In this document: positions 59,836 through 64,000 of the stretch, piece by piece
Layout of the letters: the number at the start of each line of letters is the position of its first letter
How positions within the stretch are numbered: the stretch's first letter is position 1
From: Ehretia macrophylla
Lineage: Eukaryota > Streptophyta > Magnoliopsida > Boraginales > Ehretiaceae
Direction of reading: 5' to 3'
DNA: 64,000 nt
NCBI GenBank assembly: GCA_037974665.1
Contig: CM075773.1
Location: forward strand, 30,948,853 to 31,012,852
Notes under the pieces: model-generated
Told to the model about the DNA's origin: nothing
The model's database searches: none
The model's input: only the letters and a program-made list of their open reading frames with translations
Translations under genes and position numbers: made by a program

Positions 59836-62567
59836 AATAGGAGCAGCAAAGCAAGCTTGTTGCCCCCGTCGTAGGGCTCTCGGATAGCTATCCAACGGTA
59901 TGTTGTGCGCCGCCTAACTCCTTACGGATCAAAAGTTATAGGCACTGAAGCGACGGATACCTGGTCACAAGCCCCATGCCCTAGATTTACGGGCCCAGTC
60001 TCTACGTGAAGTGAAGTTCTCTTGCCCAAGGTGCCATGGGATTTTGGTAATAGAAATGTGATGGATTAGGTTGTTGTCCTTTTCGCAGCTGACGACGTAC
60101 GATCCGGAATCAAAAAATAGCGCAAAAGAAGAAAAGTATCCCGAAACTGGTGAAAATGTTGGATTTTGGCCTCTGAAAATAGGTGCAGCTGAGCAGGCTT
60201 GCTGCCCCAATCGTAGAGCACTCGGAGAGCTTTTCAACGGTATGCTGTGCGCCGTATAACACCTTACGGATCAAAAGTTATGGGCACCGGAGCGACGGAT
60301 ACCTGGTTACGAGCCCCACGCCCTTAGTTTGCTAGCCCAGCCTCTACGTGAAGTGAAGTTCTCTTGCCCAAGGTGTCATGGGATTCGATAATAGAAATGT
60401 GATGGATTAGGTTATCGTCCTTTTCACGACTCACGACGTACGATCCGAGACAGGAAAACAGTGTAAAAGAAGAAAAGTATCTCAAAATAGATGAAAACGT
60501 TGGATTTTGGGCTCTCAAAATAGGCGTAGCCGAGCAGGCTTGTTGCCCTATTGTAGAGCTCTCCGATAGCTTTCCAACGGTATGCTGTGTGCCGTGTAAC
60601 TCCTTACGGATCAAAAGTTATGGGCACTGGAGTGAAGGATACCTTGTCACAAGCCCCACGCCCTCGGTTTGCGGGCCCACCCTCTACATGAAGTGAAGTT
60701 CTCTTGCCCAAGCTGCCATGGGATTCAGTAAAAGAAATGTGATGAATTAGGTTGTCGTCCTTTTCGCGGTTCACGGCGTACGATCTGAGATGGAAAAACT
60801 GCGCAAAGGAAGAAAAGTGTCCCAAAACTGATGAAAACGTTTGAATTTGGGCTCCGAAAATAGGTGCAACCGAGCAAGCTTGTTGCCCCTATCGTAGAGC
60901 TCTCGGATAGCTTTCCAACAGTATGTTGTGCGCCGCGTAACTCCTTACGGATCAAAAGTTATGGGCACCGGAGCGACGGATACCTTGTCACAAGCCTCAC
61001 GCCGTCGGTTTGCGCACCCAGCCTCCACGTGAAGTGAAGTTTTCTTGTCCAAGGTGCCTTGGGATTCGGTAATAGAAATGCGATGGATTAGGTTGTCGTC
61101 CTTTTCGCTGACATACGATTCGGGACGAAAAAACAAGGCAAATGAAGAAAAGTATCCCAAAATTGATGAAAACGTTGGATTTTGGGCTCTGAAAATAGGC
61201 ACAACCGCGCAGGTTGACTGCCCTCGTCGTAGAGCTCTCGGAGAGCATTCAAACTGTATGTTGTGCGCCGCGTTACTCCTTACGGATCAAAAGTTATGGG
61301 CGGCGGAGCGATGGATACCTGGTCACAATCCCCACACCCTCGGTTTGCGGTCCCAGCCTCTACCTGAAGTGGAGTTTTCTTGCCCAAAGTGCCGTAGGAT
61401 TCGGTAATAGAAACATGGTGGATTAGGTTGTCGTATTTTTTGCGACTCACGACGTAAGATTCGGGACGGAAAAAGAGCACAAAAGAAGAAAAGTGTCCCG
61501 AAACTGATGAAAACGTTGGATTTTGGGCTCCGAAAATAGGCGCAGCCAAGAAGTCTTGCTGCCCCCCTCGTAGGGATCACGGATAGCTTTCCAACGGTAT
61601 GTTGTGTGCCGTGTAACTCCTTACAGCTCAAAAGTTATGGGCACCAGAGCGACGGATACCTAGTTACAAGCCCCACGCCCTCGGTTTACGGGCCCAGCCT
61701 CTACATGAAGTGAAGTTCTCTAGCCCAAGGTGCCGTAGGATTCGGTAATAGAAATGTGATAGATTAGGTTGTTGTCCTTTTCGTAGCTCACGACGTACGA
61801 TCCGGGACCCAAAAACAACGCAAAAGAAGAAAAGTCTCCCGAAACTGATAAAATCGTTCAATTTTGGGCTCCGAAAATAGGCGCAGCCAACCAAGCTTGC
61901 TACCCTGTCGTAGAGCTCTCGGAGAGCTTTCCAACGGTATGCTGTGCACCGCATAACTCCTTACGGATCAAAAGTTATGGGCACCAGAGCGACGTATATC
62001 TTGTCACAAGCCCCACGCCTTCGGTTTGCGGGCCCAGCCACTACATGAAGTGAAGTTCTCTTGCCTAAGGTGCCAGTGGATTCAATAATAGAAATGTGAT
62101 GGATTAGGTTGTCGTCCGTTTCACGGTTCACAACGTACGATCCGAGACTGAAAAAGAGCGCAAAAGAAGAAAAGTGGCCTGAAACTGATGAAAATGTTCA
62201 ATTTTGGGATCTGAAAATGGACGTAGCCGAGTAGGCTTGCTGCCCCGGTCGTAGAGCACTCGGAGAGCTTTCCAAGGGTATGTTGGGCGCCACATAACTC
62301 CTTACGGATCAAAAGTTATGGGCACTGGAGCGGCGGATACCTTGTCAGAACCCCACGCCCTCGGTTTACGCGCCCAGCCTCCATGTGAAGTGAAGTTTTC
62401 TTGCCCAAGGTGCCATGGGATTCGGTAATAGAAATGTGATAGATTAGGTTGTCGTCCTTTTCGCGGCTCACGACGTACAAATTGGGATGAAAAAATAGGG
62501 CAAAAGAAGAAAAGTATCCCGAAACTGATGAAAACGTTGGATTTTGGGCTCCGAAAACAGGCACATC
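59836..62567. repeat. 341-bp satellite array, segment 4 (right subfamily)
   Basis: About eight monomers of the right subfamily, same orientation. One monomer (about 61412) carries the GAAACATGGTGGATT marker of the tetramer repeat, and a CTGACATACGATTCGGG deletion variant lies at about 61108. It ends mid-monomer at the fourth LTR insertion. Confidence 0.95.
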
Positions 62568-64000
62568 TATGAGGCCCAACCTCAATTTACGTGTGATACC
62601 TCGTTTCATGTGCCCTAACCTAGATTTGCATGCCTTGACCTAGGTTTACTAGTCGTGCTCCGTTTTGAGTGCCTTGCATTGAATTACGTGCATACATTTA
62701 CTTGAAAAATGTGCTTTCATCTTGTAGTTCGTGCCTTATCTCGTAGTGTGTGCCCTAAACCTAAGAAAGCGTGCCCACACGTTAATCAAGAAAGCATCTT
62801 ACACGAAGCACTAGATCATTAATTAATCCTACAAACTCCACTAACTAATATTAAAATGTTAAGTCAATGCACTAGAAGATGAAATTGCACCAAAAGCTAG
62901 ACATTCTTATTCTTTATTCCTTATTTTTTTGCACTTCCCAAGCACCCAATTAAATAATGCTCAAAAGATGACAAATATTCAGCATTTTGCAAGCCTTGGC
63001 CAACCACCTCTTTCATTTGTGCATGCATTGCAATTTCAAAAATTAAATCTAGACGTCCTATGACAAGCTCATGACAAATCACTTCATAAAAATGCATAAA
63101 AAAATGAAACCAAAGCTCCATATTCTCGACACACACTCAATTGCCCATGGTAAGGATTCAAATTATGCTCCTTGAAGACATAATTCTGAATTTTGCAAGG
63201 CCCTAGGCCAACACAAGCATCATATTCCTCAAAGCTTTCATTCTTTCTTTCTTTCACACATTTTCTCTCACTCTCTCATCTCTTCTCTATCTCTCTCGGC
63301 CCTAGATGAAATCCTACTCTCCATAGCTTAGGTTCATCATCCTAAGATTCATCAAGACCTCCAAGCTACCAAGGTACTCCACCAAGCAAGCTAGAGTGCA
63401 AAAGTCGCACATGCAAGCTCATAGCACTTTCACTTCGACTTAGGTAAGTTTGTTAGCTTCCATTTCATTTTCTTTTTGTTCTAGCCATTTGCACATACTA
63501 AGAACATGGTTACTAAGCTAGGAATTAGAGAAATCTCAAGTTCTCTCTCGGCTAAGCAAGGAAAAGGTTCGACATTGTGCTTCATCAAGAGTTTGTGCAT
63601 CTTCTTTGTTGTCTTGCTAAGGTGAGGGCTAAAACTTCTTGAAAAGCTCTTAAAAACCACATGCATGCCTTTGAATGTCTATTTTTACCTCTGTGCTTGT
63701 GAAATATGTGTGTACATGAGCTTTTGTAAGCATGCATGGCAAGATATTTGGCTAGAATGTGAAGATAGGTGAAATCGCGTATTTGACAGCTTTCTGTTCT
63801 GTTGGAACGAAATGATTTTGACCAGGTAAAAGATGTTGAAAATGCGTGAAAATTGGTAGGTGACTAGGTTTTCCAGTTCTGAGAATTTTTGGAAGAAATA
63901 GGCCAAAGATAATTTTGACTCTAAGGTCCTCAAAATGGCAAACTATCAAAATGGGTCCAAATCTGGGAAAACTGGGGAAAATGAAGCAGGTTTTGGCAGA
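62568..64000 (+). mobile_element. Partial LTR, family B-related, cut by window end
   Basis: Satellite stops at GGCACATC and family-B-like sequence begins TATGAGGCCCAACC, matching TGTGAGGCCCGACC with the second base changed. It is collinear with the first part of the solo LTRs: ACGTG-type repeats (62580-62775), TTAATCAAGAAAGCATC, a pyrimidine tract (about 63238-63300), GTTAGCTTCCATTTC and TCTCGGCTAAGCAAGG. It is clearly more diverged than copies 1 and 2 are from each other. Whether it is a solo LTR or the 5' LTR of a full element cannot be seen. Confidence 0.8.
62580..62775. repeat. ACGTG-type degenerate repeat in the fourth LTR
   Basis: This is a shorter version of the repeat in copies 1 and 2, with units such as CAATTTACGTGTG, TGAATTACGTGC and TAGTTCGTGCC. 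It spans about half the length seen in the solo LTRs, so the number of units varies within the family. Confidence 0.55.

Noticed and set aside
1..62567. CENP-B box (TTCG....A..CGGG) in the satellite
   Set aside because: I looked on both strands of the consensus around TTCGATTTTGGGC, ATTCGGGACG and CCCGAAACTGATG. None fits the essential positions.
1..62567. CRISPR-like array (regular repeats with spacers)
   Set aside because: The whole 341-bp unit is repeated with scattered divergence. There are no short identical repeats with unique spacers, and the LTR retrotransposons show that this is eukaryotic DNA.
153..62609. Dozens of open frames of 60-180 codons, especially a minus-strand frame of about 104-116 codons recurring in nearly every monomer
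   Set aside because: They repeat with the 341-bp satellite, switch frame between monomers, and are broken at random by stops and indels. 341 is not a multiple of three. No domain or signal is recognisable, so they are by-products of a monomer consensus with few stops in some frames.

Overview
This window is non-genic plant heterochromatin, most likely centromeric or pericentromeric. I found no protein-coding gene, tRNA or rRNA. Plant origin is inferred from the LTR-retrotransposon anatomy: TG...CA long LTRs, an initiator-Met-tRNA-type primer site, and 5-bp target duplications. I cannot name the species; a eudicot is a guess.

About 47.4 kb is one head-to-tail tandem satellite with a monomer of about 341 bp, roughly 139 monomers all in the same orientation. 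It occupies 1-23855, 27517-36268, 44023-56089 and 59831-62567. Neighbouring monomers are clearly diverged, but variants recur at long range. The left part (about 10-23 kb) carries a higher-order repeat of 13-14 monomers. The part at 48-56 kb carries a different one, mainly of 4 monomers (about 1.36 kb) with 3-monomer variants. Two sequence subfamilies (left and right) meet in a graded transition at about 31-33 kb. Several monomers carry internal deletions at short direct repeats, small duplications, or a template-switch-like patch.

Four LTR-retrotransposon insertions interrupt the array, all on the + strand. (1) 23856-27516 is a 3.66-kb solo LTR with target duplication GGGAC. (2) 36269-44022 is a structurally intact element with 2483- and 2484-bp LTRs differing by 8 substitutions and one 1-bp indel, target duplication TGCCG, a primer-binding site and a polypurine tract. 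Its 2.8-kb interior has no gag or pol, so it is a very young non-autonomous (LARD-like) element. (3) 56090-59830 is a second solo LTR of the same family as (1), with target duplication CTGAA. (4) 62568-64000 is the first part of a more diverged LTR of that family, cut by the window edge. When the first three insertions and one target-duplication copy of each are removed, the satellite joins cleanly.

The two LTR families differ in length and most of their sequence, but share termini (TGTGA...GGCGTGACA), ACGTG-rich degenerate repeats at the 5' end, a GGGCAGCATCGGGCT block, a TATATAAG-like box and a short acidic reading frame after a CAG/GT junction. The open frames across the satellite are a by-product of the monomer consensus and are not annotated as genes.
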